In this document: positions 8,789-17,839 of the stretch, piece after piece | How positions within the stretch are numbered: the first letter of the stretch is position 1 | Layout: each line of letters opens with the position of its first letter | From: Nocardioides furvisabuli | GTDB taxonomy: Bacteria > Actinomycetota > Actinomycetes > Propionibacteriales > Nocardioidaceae | DNA length: 64,000 nucleotides | Direction: 5' to 3' | Assembly: GCF_021083185.1 (NCBI RefSeq) | Contig: NZ_JAIGQB010000006.1 | Span: 1 to 64,000 of the forward strand | Notes under the pieces: generated by a model | Database searches by the model: none | What the model saw: only the letters and a program-made list of their open reading frames with translations | What the model was told of the DNA's origin: nothing | Program-made: the position numbers and the translations under genes

Positions 8789-9775
8789 GTGCCGCGTCGC
8801 ACCGTCCCGCACGTCGAGCACGTCACCGTGCACGGGCACCGACGCGCCTACGTGCGGATGGGTTCGGGGCCGGCGCTGCTGCTCCTGCACGGCCTCGGTT
8901 GCGACCGCACGACCTGGGCGCCGGTGATGCAGTCGCTCGCCCGCACCCACACGGTCATCGCGCCGGACCTGCTGGGGCACGGGCAGTCCGACAAGCCGCG
9001 GGCCGATTACAGCCTCGGCGGCTACGCCAACGGGATGCGCGATCTGCTGACGGTGCTGGGGATCGACACCGCGACCGTGGTCGGCCACAGCTTCGGCGGG
9101 GGAGTGGCCATGCAGTTCGGCTACCAGTTCCCCGAGCGCACGGAGCGGCTCGTGCTGGTCGCGTCCGGAGGACTCGGCCCCGAGGTGAGTCCAGCGATCC
9201 GCGCCATCACGACCCCCGGGTTCCACCAGGCGATGGCCGTGCTGTCGGCACCGGGCCTGCGGCACGCAGCCACCGCCGCGCTGCGCCTGCTCTCCCGGAG
9301 CGGCGTGCGGCACGTGCGTGACCTCGGCGAGGTCGCCGACATCTACGACTCCTTCAAGGACCCGCGCACCCGTGCGGCCATCCGTCATGTGACCCGTGCG
9401 GTCGTGGACTGGAAGGGCCAGATCGTCACGATGGCCGACCGGGCCTACCTGACCGAGGCCATGCCGATGCTCGTGGTGTGGGGCGCGGACGACCTCGTCA
9501 TCCCCGTCGCCCACGCCAGCAACGCGAGCGCGCTCGCCCCGACGGCGCGGATCGAGATCGTCCCGAACGCGGGCCACTTCCCGCACAAGGACCACCCCGA
9601 GCGGTTCGCCAAGATCGTGCGCGACTTCATCCGCACCACGGAGCCTGCGCACTACGACCGCACCCGCTGGCGCGAGCTGCTCGAGGAGGGCGCGCTGCGG
9701 TTCCCGGTCCAGGCCGAGGCAGGCGAGTCGCCGGTCGCGCCGGTCCACTCCGTTCGTCGCGCTGCCGGCGCCTGA
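8789..9775 (+). CDS. Alpha/beta-fold hydrolase
   Basis: 328 aa. Oxyanion region LLLHGLGCDRTTW, nucleophile elbow VVGHSFGGG, acid in VWGADDLVIP and histidine in PNAGHFPHKDHP form a complete triad. There is no signal peptide. GTG 8789 is preceded by GGAGG four bases away. The substrate cannot be read from the sequence; the family includes esterases, epoxide hydrolases and C-C bond hydrolases. The gene is divergent from the FasR-like regulator and convergent with aceE. Confidence 0.88.
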   Translation: MPRRTVPHVEHVTVHGHRRAYVRMGSGPALLLLHGLGCDRTTWAPVMQSLARTHTVIAPDLLGHGQSDKPRADYSLGGYANGMRDLLTVLGIDTATVVGHSFGGGVAMQFGYQFPERTERLVLVASGGLGPEVSPAIRAITTPGFHQAMAVLSAPGLRHAATAALRLLSRSGVRHVRDLGEVADIYDSFKDPRTRAAIRHVTRAVVDWKGQIVTMADRAYLTEAMPMLVVWGADDLVIPVAHASNASALAPTARIEIVPNAGHFPHKDHPERFAKIVRDFIRTTEPAHYDRTRWRELLEEGALRFPVQAEAGESPVAPVHSVRRAAGA

Positions 9776-9796
9776 CGGCTCCTGCACGAGAGCGGG

Positions 9797-9833
9797 ACCG
9801 GCCCCTGAGTCGCTGGGCAACTCAGGGGCCGGT
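9797..9833. terminator. Bidirectional terminator between the hydrolase gene and aceE
   Basis: A perfect 14-bp stem (9797-9810 with 9820-9833) with a 9-base loop sits in the gap between two convergent genes. It can act in both directions. Confidence 0.85.
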
Positions 9834-9875
9834 GGCCGTGGTGCGGGGTCGTACGGGTTGTGGCCGGGGAAGCCG

Positions 9876-12659
9876 TCAGGCGTCCCCGCCCTCCTGCTTG
9901 ATGTCCTGGGTCGCGGTCGGGTCGTCGATGCGGTAGCGCTCGGCTGCCTCGACGACCTTCTCCACCGGGAACTCGCCGGCGTCGGCGAGGGCCTGCAGCG
10001 CCTGCACGACCACGCTGACGGCGTCGATGTGGAAGAAGCGACGCGCGGCGGGACGGGTGTCGGCGAAACCGAAGCCGTCGGCGCCGAGGACGCGGTAGTC
10101 GGCCGGGACCCAGCGCGCGATCTGCAGGGGCACGGCGCGCATGTAGTCCGACACGGCGACGATGGGGCCCTGCGCGCCGGCGAGCTTGTCGCTGACGTAG
10201 GCGGTGCGGCGCTCCTCGCCCGGGTTCAGCAGGTTCCACTGCTCGGCGGCGGCGCCGTCGCGGGCCAGCTCGTTCCAGGACGTGACCGACCACAGGTCCG
10301 ACTGCACGCCCCAGTCCTCGGCGAGCATGCGAGCGGCGTCCTCGATCCAGGGGAAGCCGACGCCGGAGGCCATCAGCTGGACCCGGGGACCCTCGCCGTC
10401 GGCGGTCGAGACCTGGTGGATGCCGCGCAGGATGCCGTCGACGTCCACGTCGGACGGCTCGGCCGGCTGGGAGACCGGCTCGTTGTAGACCGTCAGGTAG
10501 TAGATGACGTCCTCGCCCTGACCCTCGGGGCCGCCGGTGCCGTACATCCGCTCGAGACCGTCCTGCATGATGTGGCTGATCTCGTAGGAGAAGGCCGGGT
10601 CGTAGTGCACGACCGCAGGGTTGGTCGCCGCGAGGAGCGGCGAGTGGCCGTCGGCGTGCTGCAGGCCCTCGCCGGTGAGCGTGGTGCGACCGGCGGTGGC
10701 GCCGATCAGGAAGCCACGGGCCAGCTGGTCGGCCATCGCCCAGATCGAGTCGCCCGTGCGCTGGAAGCCGAACATCGAGTAGAAGATGTAGAACGGGATC
10801 ATGTGCTCGCCGTGGGTGGAGTACGCCGACCCGGCTGCGGTCGCCGACGCCATGGCGCCCGCCTCGGAGATGCCCTCGTGGAGCATCTGGCCCTGCGCGG
10901 ACTCCTTGTAGGACAGCAGCATCTTGCGGTCGACCGACTCGTACTGCTGGCCGCCGGGGTTGTAGACCTTGGCGCTCGGGAACATCGAGTCCATGCCGAA
11001 GGTGCGGTACTCGTCGGGCGCGATCGGCACGACGCGGTCACCGATCTCCGGGTCCTTCATCCAGTCACGGAGCAGCCGGACGACCGCCATGGTGGTGGCG
11101 AACTTGTTCTTGCCCGAGCCCTGCTTGAGCTCGGAGTACATCTCGTCGCCGGGCAGCTTGAGGGCGGTGGCGCGGTTGATCCGGCGCGGGATCGAGCCGC
11201 CGAGGGCCTCGCGGCGCTCGAGCATGTACTCGATCTCCGGTGCGTCGGCGCCGGGGTGGAAGAACGGGGCGCCGCCGGTCTTCTCGTAGGACTCCTCGAG
11301 GTCGCGGTCGCTGATCGGGAGGTAGAGCCGGTCGCGGAACTTCTTGAGGTCCGGGAGGGTCAGCTTCTTCATCTGGTGGGTGGCGTTCTTGCCCTCGAGG
11401 GCGTCGATCGTCCAGCCCTTGATGGTGTGCGCCAGGATCACCGTCGGCTGACCGGTGTGCTTGCTGGCCGCGTCGAACGCGGCGTAGACCTTGCGGTAGT
11501 CGTGGCCGCCGCGCGGGAGCTTCTCGATCTGGGTGTCCGACATGTGCTCGACCATCTTGCGCAGGCGCGGGTCGGTGCCGAAGAAGTGGTCGCGGACGTA
11601 GGCGCCGTCCTCGGTCGAGTAGGTCTGGAACTGGCCGTCCGGGGTGGTGTTCATCCGGTTGACCAGGACGCCGTCGACGTCCTTGGCGAGCAGGTCGTCC
11701 CACTCGCGGCCCCACACGACCTTGATGACGTTCCACCCGGCGCCGCGGAAGTTGGCCTCGAGCTCCTGGATGATCTTGCCGTTGCCGGTGACGGGGCCGT
11801 CGAGCTGCTGGAGGTTGCAGTTGATGACCCAGGTGAGGTTGTCGAGCTCCTCTCGGGCCGCGACGCGGATCGCGCCGAGCGACTCGGGCTCGGCCATCTC
11901 GCCGTCGCCCATGAACGCCCACACGCGCTGCTGGCTGGTGTCCTTGACGCCGCGATTGTCGAGGTAGCGGTTGAAGCGCGCCTGGTAGATCGAGCCGATG
12001 GCCGTGAGGCCCATCGAGACGGTCGGGAACTCCCAGAAGTCCGGCATCAGGCGCGGGTGGGGGTACGACGGCAGGCCGGCGCCCTTGCCGTGCTGGACCT
12101 CCTGGCGGAAGCGGTAGAGCTGCTCCTCGCTCAGGCGGCCCTCGAGGAACGCGCGGGCGTAGACGCCCGGCGAGCCGTGGCCCTGGATGTAGATCTGGTC
12201 CCCGCCGCCCTCGTGGTCCTTGCCGCGGAAGAAGTGGTTGAAACCGACCTCGTAGAGGCTCGCCGACGACTGGTAGGTCGCGATGTGACCGCCGACCTCG
12301 AGGCCCTTGCGGTTGGCGGAGGACACCATCACGGCGGCGTTCCAGCGGATGAAGGCGCGGATGCGGCGCTCGACCTCCTCGTCGCCGGGGAACCACGGCT
12401 CGCGCTCCGGCGGGATGGTGTTGATGTAGTCGGTGGAGCGCAGGGCCGGCACGCCGACCTGCTTCTCACGCGCCCGCTCGAGCAACCGCAGCATCACGTA
12501 GCGCGCGCGGTCGCGACCCCGGTCGTCGAGCATCGCGTCGAAGGACGCGAGCCACTCCTGGGTCTCGTCGGGGTCGATGTCGGGCAGCTGGGTGGGGAGT
12601 CCCTCGTGGATCACCGGCACGATCGCCGGGCTCTTGCGGGACTTCTCGACGTCACTCAC
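9876..12659 (-). CDS. aceE: Pyruvate dehydrogenase E1 component, homodimeric type
   Basis: 927 aa, matching actinobacterial AceE. The thiamine-diphosphate motif runs from [17 protein letters not shown] to [10 protein letters not shown]. It decarboxylates pyruvate and passes the acetyl group to the lipoyl E2, which is not in the window. The start is GTG 12659; a CAGGG sits immediately before it, too close to be a good ribosome site. A perfect palindrome overlapping a TAGATT -10 element lies 34-50 bases upstream, suggesting repression. Its product acetyl-CoA feeds the fatty-acid operon next door. Confidence 0.95.
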   Translation of the reverse strand: MSDVEKSRKSPAIVPVIHEGLPTQLPDIDPDETQEWLASFDAMLDDRGRDRARYVMLRLLERAREKQVGVPALRSTDYINTIPPEREPWFPGDEEVERRIRAFIRWNAAVMVSSANRKGLEVGGHIATYQSSASLYEVGFNHFFRGKDHEGGGDQIYIQGHGSPGVYARAFLEGRLSEEQLYRFRQEVQHGKGAGLPSYPHPRLMPDFWEFPTVSMGLTAIGSIYQARFNRYLDNRGVKDTSQQRVWAFMGDGEMAEPESLGAIRVAAREELDNLTWVINCNLQQLDGPVTGNGKIIQELEANFRGAGWNVIKVVWGREWDDLLAKDVDGVLVNRMNTTPDGQFQTYSTEDGAYVRDHFFGTDPRLRKMVEHMSDTQIEKLPRGGHDYRKVYAAFDAASKHTGQPTVILAHTIKGWTIDALEGKNATHQMKKLTLPDLKKFRDRLYLPISDRDLEESYEKTGGAPFFHPGADAPEIEYMLERREALGGSIPRRINRATALKLPGDEMYSELKQGSGKNKFATTMAVVRLLRDWMKDPEIGDRVVPIAPDEYRTFGMDSMFPSAKVYNPGGQQYESVDRKMLLSYKESAQGQMLHEGISEAGAMASATAAGSAYSTHGEHMIPFYIFYSMFGFQRTGDSIWAMADQLARGFLIGATAGRTTLTGEGLQHADGHSPLLAATNPAVVHYDPAFSYEISHIMQDGLERMYGTGGPEGQGEDVIYYLTVYNEPVSQPAEPSDVDVDGILRGIHQVSTADGEGPRVQLMASGVGFPWIEDAARMLAEDWGVQSDLWSVTSWNELARDGAAAEQWNLLNPGEERRTAYVSDKLAGAQGPIVAVSDYMRAVPLQIARWVPADYRVLGADGFGFADTRPAARRFFHIDAVSVVVQALQALADAGEFPVEKVVEAAERYRIDDPTATQDIKQEGGDA

Positions 12660-12692
12660 CCCTGCATCGTGTCACGCGACACGCCGCCACGA

Positions 12693-12709
12693 AATCTACC
12701 CGCGGGTAG
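12693..12709 (-). promoter_or_regulatory. aceE promoter with overlapping 14-bp palindrome
   Basis: CTACCCGCGGGTAG at 12696-12709 is a perfect palindrome. A -10-like TAGATT on the minus strand (12698-12693) overlaps its edge. A dimeric repressor bound here would cover the -10. The regulator is unknown. Confidence 0.55.
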
Positions 12710-12874
12710 GCGGGACGAGGCGTGCGACGACGGGCGGGACGAGGGCCGGACGAGCGGGGGACACGCCCCGCTGCGGGCGCCCGCCGAGCGGGACGGGGTT
12801 GCGGCGCCTGCTGTGTTCGGGTGGACTATGCGCAACCCGCGCACCGACGGGTATCCGAGCATGGGAGGCACTGC

Positions 12875-13303
12875 GTGAGTTCGACGGTGGGCGATTCTGC
12901 CCCGGCGACCGGGATCGGCGACCGACTGGGGCTGAAGCCCGGGATGGTCGTGCAAGAGCTCGGCTGGGACAACGACACCGATGACGAGCTTCGCGTCGCG
13001 GTCGAGGACTGCATCGATGCCGACATGGTGGACGGTGACTACGGCAACGTCGTGGACGCGGTGCTGCTGTGGTGGCGCGACGACGACGGGGACCTCGTGG
13101 ACGGACTGGTCGACGCGCTGACCGATCTCGTCGGTGGCGGCTCGATCTGGCTGCTGACGCCGAAGGTCGGTCGTCCCGGCACGGTGGACGCAGCAGACGT
13201 CGCCGAAGCGGCCCCGATCGCGGGCCTGTCCCAGACGACGACGGCTTCGGTCAGCAAGGACTGGCAGGCCACCCGGCTGGTGGCACCGAAGACACCCGCG
13301 TGA
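12875..13303 (+). CDS. DUF3052 family protein
   Basis: 142 aa. GTG 12875 has GGGAGG six bases upstream. The sequence (LGLKPGMVVQELGWDNDTDD, then VDAVLLWWRDDDGDL) is the actinobacterial DUF3052 family, whose M. tuberculosis member is Rv2239c beside ahpE and aceE. The family is soluble with no known function. The end overlaps the next gene (GTGA, 13300-13303), so it is translationally coupled to the acyl-CoA ligase. Confidence 0.88.
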   Translation: MSSTVGDSAPATGIGDRLGLKPGMVVQELGWDNDTDDELRVAVEDCIDADMVDGDYGNVVDAVLLWWRDDDGDLVDGLVDALTDLVGGGSIWLLTPKVGRPGTVDAADVAEAAPIAGLSQTTTASVSKDWQATRLVAPKTPA

Positions 13304-14970
13304 CACCAGCCGACCTCGCAGGGACGCTCTCGGGTGTCGGCACGACCGTTCGCGTCCTCGGGCGCGCCGGTGTGATCCGCCCCTACGGACCGCGCACGCT
13401 CGTCGACATCGGGCGCCTGGTGCTCCGCTGGGGGACCGGACCGGCGGGGGGCTTCGCCACCCTGGCGGCCCGCTCGCCCCACCAGGTGGGCGTCGTCGAC
13501 GAGCTCGGCGAGCTGACCTGGGGCGAGCTGCAGCGGCGGTCCAACTCGCTGGCGCGCGCCCTGGCCGAGCGGGGCGTCCGCGAGGGCGACTCGGTGGCGG
13601 TGATGTGCCGCAACCACCGGGGCTTCGTCGACGCCTCGGTCGCGGTCGCCAAGCTGGGCGCCGACATCCTCTACCTCAACACCGCCTTCGCCGGCCCGCA
13701 GCTGGTCGACGTGCTCGAGCGCGAGGCGCCGAGCATGGTCATCCACGACGAGGAGTTCACCGGGCTGCTGGCCGGAGCGCCGGTCGAGCGCCGCGTGCTC
13801 GCGTGGACCGACGACGAGGTCGGCTCCGCCGAGCGCCTCGAGCAGCTCGTGTCGGCGTACGACGAGTCCGACCTCCACCCGCCACAGCGCCACGCCCGCA
13901 TCGTGATCCTCACCTCCGGCACCACCGGCACGCCCAAGGGCGCGCCGCGCAAGGAGGCGGGGATCGACGCGGCGGTGTCGCTGCTGTCCCGGATGCCGCT
14001 GCGCGCGGGGTGGCGTACGCACATCGCGGCGCCGTTGTTCCACACCTGGGGCTTCGCCCACCTCGCCCTCGCGATGCTGCTGGGCTCGACGGTCGTGCTG
14101 CGTCGCACCTTCGACCCCGCCACCGCGCTGCGGACCGCCCAGGATGAGCGCTGCCAGTCGATGGTGGTCATCCCCGTCATGCTCCAGCGGATGCTCGCGC
14201 TGGATCCCGAGGAGCTCGACGCGGTCGACCTCAGCCGGGTCGAGGTCGTCGCCTCGTCCGGGTCGGCGCTGCCCGCGACGCTGGCGCAGGCGTGGATGGA
14301 CCGCTTCGGCGACAACCTCTACAACATCTACGGCTCCACCGAGGTGGCGTACGCCTCGATCGCCACCCCCGAGGACCTCCGCGCAGACCCGACGTCGGCG
14401 GGCAGGCCGCCGTACGGCACCGTCGTCCGGATCCTCGACGAGGCCGGCGCCGCGCTGCCGCAGGGCGAGACCGGCCGGATCTTCGTGGGCAACGGCCTGC
14501 TCTTCGAGGGCTACACCCACGGCGGGTCCAAGGAGGTCGTGGACGGCTTGATGTCGTCGGGTGACGTGGGCTGGTTCGACGACGCCGGGCGGTTGCACGT
14601 GGCCGGCCGTGACGACGACATGATCGTGTCCGGTGGGGAGAACGTCTTCCCGCAGGAGGTGGAGGACTGCCTGGTCACCCACGACGCCGTCGGCGAGGTC
14701 GCTGCGATCGGCGTCGAGGACGACGACTATGGTCAGGGTCTGCGAGCCTTCGTGGTGCGCGTCGGCGAGGTGTCGGCGGACGAGCTGCGCGAGCACGTGA
14801 AGGCGAACCTGGCGCGCTTCAAGGTGCCGCGCGAGATCGTCTTCGTGGACGAGCTCCCGCGCAATGCCACCGGCAAGGTCCTCAAACGGGAGCTGGCACG
14901 GCACGGCGAGGCACCGGATGACGACGGCACCAACGACGACCACGACGACAAGGACGGCAGGCAGGCGTGA
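13300..14970 (+). CDS. Acyl-CoA synthetase (AMP-forming, FadD-type)
   Basis: 556 aa ANL-superfamily ligase. P-loop-like ILTSGTTGTPKGAP, A5 motif YNIYGSTEVAYAS, hinge and A8 region GRDDDMIVSGGENV, and the C-terminal catalytic Lys in RNATGKVLKREL are all present. It activates an unidentified carboxylic acid, probably a fatty acid, to its CoA thioester. The start is GTG 13300 inside the DUF3052 stop; upstream parts of the frame overlap that gene and are rejected. The last ~20 residues are an Asp-rich tail. It is followed by a coupled peroxiredoxin gene (overlap 14967-14970). Confidence 0.9.
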   Translation: MTPADLAGTLSGVGTTVRVLGRAGVIRPYGPRTLVDIGRLVLRWGTGPAGGFATLAARSPHQVGVVDELGELTWGELQRRSNSLARALAERGVREGDSVAVMCRNHRGFVDASVAVAKLGADILYLNTAFAGPQLVDVLEREAPSMVIHDEEFTGLLAGAPVERRVLAWTDDEVGSAERLEQLVSAYDESDLHPPQRHARIVILTSGTTGTPKGAPRKEAGIDAAVSLLSRMPLRAGWRTHIAAPLFHTWGFAHLALAMLLGSTVVLRRTFDPATALRTAQDERCQSMVVIPVMLQRMLALDPEELDAVDLSRVEVVASSGSALPATLAQAWMDRFGDNLYNIYGSTEVAYASIATPEDLRADPTSAGRPPYGTVVRILDEAGAALPQGETGRIFVGNGLLFEGYTHGGSKEVVDGLMSSGDVGWFDDAGRLHVAGRDDDMIVSGGENVFPQEVEDCLVTHDAVGEVAAIGVEDDDYGQGLRAFVVRVGEVSADELREHVKANLARFKVPREIVFVDELPRNATGKVLKRELARHGEAPDDDGTNDDHDDKDGRQA

Positions 14971-15440
14971 CGAGCGAGGGGCTGTGCATCGGCGACGAGG
15001 CGCCCGACTTCATCCTGCGTGACCAGTTCGGCCAGGACGTGCGCCTGAGCGACTTCCGCGGACGCAAGGCGGTCGCGCTGATGTTCTTCCCGTTCGCGTT
15101 CACCGGCGTGTGCACCGGCGAGCTGTCAGGGGTGCGCGACCGGCTCGACGAGTTCCTCAGCTTCGACACCGAGGTGCTGGCGCTGTCGTGCGACTCGGTC
15201 TACGCGCTGCGCAGCTTCGCCGAGGCGGAGGGGCTCAACTTCCCGCTGCTGTCCGACTACTGGCCGCACGGCGCGGTGGCGTCGGCGTACGAGGTGTTCG
15301 ACCCCGTCAAGGGGGCGCCGCGGCGCTCGTCGTACGTCGTGGACCGCGACGGTCGGCTCAGCTGGGCGGTGCACAACGCCAACCCCGACGGACGCGACCT
15401 CGACGAGCACATCCGAGAGCTCCAGGCGGCTGTCGGCTGA
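14967..15440 (+). CDS. Peroxiredoxin, AhpE-like
   Basis: 157 aa thioredoxin-fold peroxidase. The peroxidatic Cys49 is in PFAFTGVCTGEL; no resolving cysteine of the 2-Cys type is evident, consistent with the 1-Cys AhpE group. It reduces alkyl and fatty-acid hydroperoxides. GTG 14967 overlaps the ligase stop (GTGA). Pairing with DUF3052 mirrors Rv2238c-Rv2239c. Confidence 0.92.
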   Translation: MTSEGLCIGDEAPDFILRDQFGQDVRLSDFRGRKAVALMFFPFAFTGVCTGELSGVRDRLDEFLSFDTEVLALSCDSVYALRSFAEAEGLNFPLLSDYWPHGAVASAYEVFDPVKGAPRRSSYVVDRDGRLSWAVHNANPDGRDLDEHIRELQAAVG

Positions 15441-15524
15441 GGCTCGTGGCCGGTGGTCTAGACAGTTCTGTGGCAATCGGTGGAAACCGGGTGCGCCTTG
15501 GGGGACTGGTGTAATCTTTGACGT

Positions 15525-15562
15525 GTTGAGCCGCTGGTGACCCGAGACGCCAGCGGCTCAAC
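15525..15562 (+). terminator. Strong hairpin after the peroxiredoxin gene
   Basis: A 13-bp perfect stem (15525-15537 with 15550-15562) followed by TCATTTCAT. It probably ends the DUF3052 operon. A TAATCT hexamer lies 7 bases before the stem (15512-15517), so a very short separate transcript cannot be excluded. Confidence 0.55.
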
Positions 15563-15601
15563 TCATTTCATCTCGCGCGTGGCGGGTGGCCGGTGACGGG
15601 A

Positions 15602-15631
15602 TTCGAGCGGGACCTAGGTGTCCCGTAGTCT
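15602..15631 (+). promoter_or_regulatory. Candidate promoter of tRNA-Val
   Basis: TTCGAG (15602-15607), an 18-base spacer and TAGTCT (15626-15631) precede the mature tRNA by 9 bases. Confidence 0.45.
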
Positions 15632-15640
15632 GTGCCGCGC

Positions 15641-15712
15641 GCGTCGGTAGCTCAGCGGTAGAGCACTCGGTTTACACCCGAGCGGTCGGCGGTTCGAAAC
15701 CGTCCCGACGCA
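15641..15712 (+). tRNA. tRNA-Val (anticodon TAC)
   Basis: A full cloverleaf can be folded: acceptor GCGTCGG/CCGACGC, D stem GCTC/GAGC, anticodon stem CTCGG/CCGAG with loop TTTACAC, T stem GGCGG/CCGTC with TTCGAAA loop and discriminator A. The 3' CCA is not encoded. Confidence 0.97.
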
Positions 15713-15740
15713 CCCCTTGCTCCCGCTCCGTGAGAGCCCT

Positions 15741-15767
15741 CTCATCGGCGCCTCACCGTCGGCTCAC
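15741..15767 (+). promoter_or_regulatory. CTCAY direct repeats with 11-bp period (OmpR-type site)
   Basis: CTCAT (15741), CTCAC (15752) and CTCAC (15763) are spaced exactly 11 bp apart upstream of the Asp-rich protein gene. One-turn direct repeats are the usual binding pattern of OmpR-family response regulators. A matching pair lies before the two-component operon at 19677-19692. Confidence 0.5.
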
Positions 15768-15825
15768 GGCCGCGCTGGAGTCTTCTCGCACACCGGGGCC
15801 GCACCGGCCCCCGACGAGAGGAACC

Positions 15826-16221
15826 ATGATGAGGAAGCTGCTCCCCACCGCGCTCCTGGGCATCGCCGGCCTGACCGCCTTCGGCCTGATCGGCATGTCG
15901 TCGCCCGTCGTCTCCTCGACTGCCGACGAGGCCACCAAGCGCGAGGACGACGCGCCGTCGCTGGTCCTGGTCGGCGACGACGACGATGACGACACCAACG
16001 ACGACACCGACGGTGACGACGACACCGACAGCCCGTCGTACACCGACCAGAGCCGCGACACCAACGACCACACCAACAGCCGCGTCACCGGGGTCAGCCG
16101 CGACCGCGACCTCAGCCGGGGTGACAAGACCCGCGACTGGACGCGCGACGGCGGCGACAAGACGCGCGACAAGACCGCCGACAGCACCAACGACCGCAGC
16201 CGCAACGACACCCGTCGCTGA
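15826..16221 (+). CDS. Secreted Asp-rich low-complexity protein
   Basis: 131 aa (130 if the second ATG, 15829, is used; GAGAGGAA lies just upstream). The N-terminus KLLPTALLGIAGLTAFGLIG is a Sec signal peptide. The mature part has an acidic run (VGDDDDDDTNDDTDGDDD) and then Asp/Arg/Thr/Asn-rich repeats (DKTRD units). It probably binds cations or the cell wall outside the membrane. It is the first gene of a pair with the kinase 24 bases downstream, and its promoter carries OmpR-type repeats. No family is recognised. Confidence 0.75.
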   Translation: MMRKLLPTALLGIAGLTAFGLIGMSSPVVSSTADEATKREDDAPSLVLVGDDDDDDTNDDTDGDDDTDSPSYTDQSRDTNDHTNSRVTGVSRDRDLSRGDKTRDWTRDGGDKTRDKTADSTNDRSRNDTRR

Positions 16222-16245
16222 CCGACAGCGGCCGAGGAGGGCGAG

Positions 16246-17127
16246 ATGGGCAGGAACGACGACGGCTGGCACCTCGACGAGGGTGAGCTCCTCGCTCCCG
16301 GGCTGAGCGCACTGCGCCGCCTCGGTGGCGGCGCGGCCTACGAGGCCTGGCTCTGCTTCGACGAGGTGACCTGGTCGCCCGTGGTCGTCAAGGTCCTGCG
16401 TCCCTCCCAGGTCGAGGACGAGTCCTCCCGGCGCGGCCTGCGCCGGGAGGTGCTCGCCCTCGACACCGTCAACCATCCCGTGGTGGTCCGCGGGCTGCGT
16501 GACGGGCAGGACGGGGACCGCCCGCACGTCGTGCTGGAGCACATCGACGGACCACGCCTGTCGAGCCTCATCCGTCGCTACGGCCGGCTCCAGGAGCAGC
16601 AGTACCTGCCGCTGGCCATCGACATCGCCGCGGCGCTCCACTACTTCACCCACATCGGGTGGACCCACCTCGACATCAAGCCCAGCAACGTCATCATGGG
16701 CGCCCCCGCGCGGCTCATCGACCTGTCGGTCGCCCGCCCGGAGGAGGACGCCCGACGGCTGCGCCACCCGATCGGCACCGACGCCTACATGTCGCCGGAG
16801 CAGTGCGACCCGGGTGAGCACGTCCCGTCCTTCGCCTCCGACGTCTGGGGCCTCGGCGCCACGCTCTTCCACGCCGTGGCCGGGCAGCGCCCGTTCGCGC
16901 ACGGCGACCCCGACGCCGACGACGTACGCCAGCGCTTCCCGCAGCTCGTCGACGCGCCCGCCGCGCTGCCCGACGGCGTACCCGGTCGGGTCGCCGAGGT
17001 GATCGCGGCCTGCCTGCGTCGTGACCCTGCCGAGCGGCCGCTGCCGCACGAGGTCGCCGAGGCGCTCGAGCCGGTGCTGGCCGGCCTGCCCCGCGGGTCG
17101 CTGGCGGGCTTCAGGATCAGGGACTGA
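16246..17127 (+). CDS. Ser/Thr protein kinase, soluble
   Basis: 293 aa, only a kinase domain with no membrane segment or sensor. ATP lysine in PVVVKVL, catalytic loop HLDIKPSN (HRD changed to HLD) and activation-segment GTDAYMSPEQ are present. DFG is changed to DLS (IDLSVAR), keeping the metal-binding Asp but losing Phe-Gly, so activity may be weak or altered. The ribosome site GAGGAGGG is good. Probably co-transcribed with the Asp-rich secreted protein; convergent with the response regulator. Confidence 0.88.
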   Translation: MGRNDDGWHLDEGELLAPGLSALRRLGGGAAYEAWLCFDEVTWSPVVVKVLRPSQVEDESSRRGLRREVLALDTVNHPVVVRGLRDGQDGDRPHVVLEHIDGPRLSSLIRRYGRLQEQQYLPLAIDIAAALHYFTHIGWTHLDIKPSNVIMGAPARLIDLSVARPEEDARRLRHPIGTDAYMSPEQCDPGEHVPSFASDVWGLGATLFHAVAGQRPFAHGDPDADDVRQRFPQLVDAPAALPDGVPGRVAEVIAACLRRDPAERPLPHEVAEALEPVLAGLPRGSLAGFRIRD

Positions 17128-17142
17128 CGCCCCGCTGGGCGG

Positions 17143-17814
17143 TCACGGGTCGAGTCGGTAGCCGACTCCCCGGACCGTCGAGATCGCACCGGTGCCGAGC
17201 TTCTTGCGGAGGTAGCCGACATAGACGTCGACGACGTTGGAGCCGGGGTCGAAGTCGTAGCCCCACACCAGGTCCAGCAGCTGCTCGCGGGTGAGGACCT
17301 GGCCGGGGTTGAGCAGGAAGATCTCCGCGAGCGCGAACTCGCGGGCCGAGAGCTCGGACTCACCCCGGGGCCCGGAGATCCGGCGCGTACGCCGGTCCAG
17401 GCGCAGGCCGCCGACGACGAGGTCGTCCCCGTTCGCGGGAGCGTCGACAGGCGCGAGCGCGCGCAGCCGCAGCCGCACCCGGGCCATCAGCTCGGCGAAG
17501 CGGAACGGCTTGGCCATGTAGTCGTCGGCGCCGCTGTCGAGGGCGGTGACGGTGTCGGTGACGGAGTCGCGAGCGGTGAGGATGATGACCGGCATCCGGC
17601 TGCCCTGGGAGCGTAGCTGGTCGAGGACCTCGAAGCCGTCCATCCCCGGCAGACCGATGTCGAGCACCATGAGGTCGAAGCGGCCCGAGAGCGCCTCGTC
17701 GAGCCCGGTCGGTCCGTCGGAGGCGACGGTCGGCTGGTGGCCCTCGGCGCGCAGGCCCTTGGCCACGAACGAGGCGATGCGGTCCTCGTCCTCGACGATC
17801 AGGATCTGGGCCAT
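17143..17814 (-). CDS. OmpR-family response regulator
   Basis: 223 aa. The receiver domain has the phospho-acceptor Asp in LMVLDIGLPGMDG and Lys in MAKPFRF; the C-terminal winged helix ends in VRGVGYRL. It lies 25 bases downstream of the partner kinase. Likely targets are the CTCAY repeats at 15741 and 19677, an inference from their spacing. Confidence 0.95.
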   Translation of the reverse strand: MAQILIVEDEDRIASFVAKGLRAEGHQPTVASDGPTGLDEALSGRFDLMVLDIGLPGMDGFEVLDQLRSQGSRMPVIILTARDSVTDTVTALDSGADDYMAKPFRFAELMARVRLRLRALAPVDAPANGDDLVVGGLRLDRRTRRISGPRGESELSAREFALAEIFLLNPGQVLTREQLLDLVWGYDFDPGSNVVDVYVGYLRKKLGTGAISTVRGVGYRLDP

Positions 17815-17839
17815 CTGCGGTCCTCTCTCAGGTAGCTGG

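Noticed and set aside
9858..12878. 1006-codon plus-strand open frame across aceE
   Set aside because: Shadow of aceE: composition is biased (RRRHGA-type runs) and there is no protein family.
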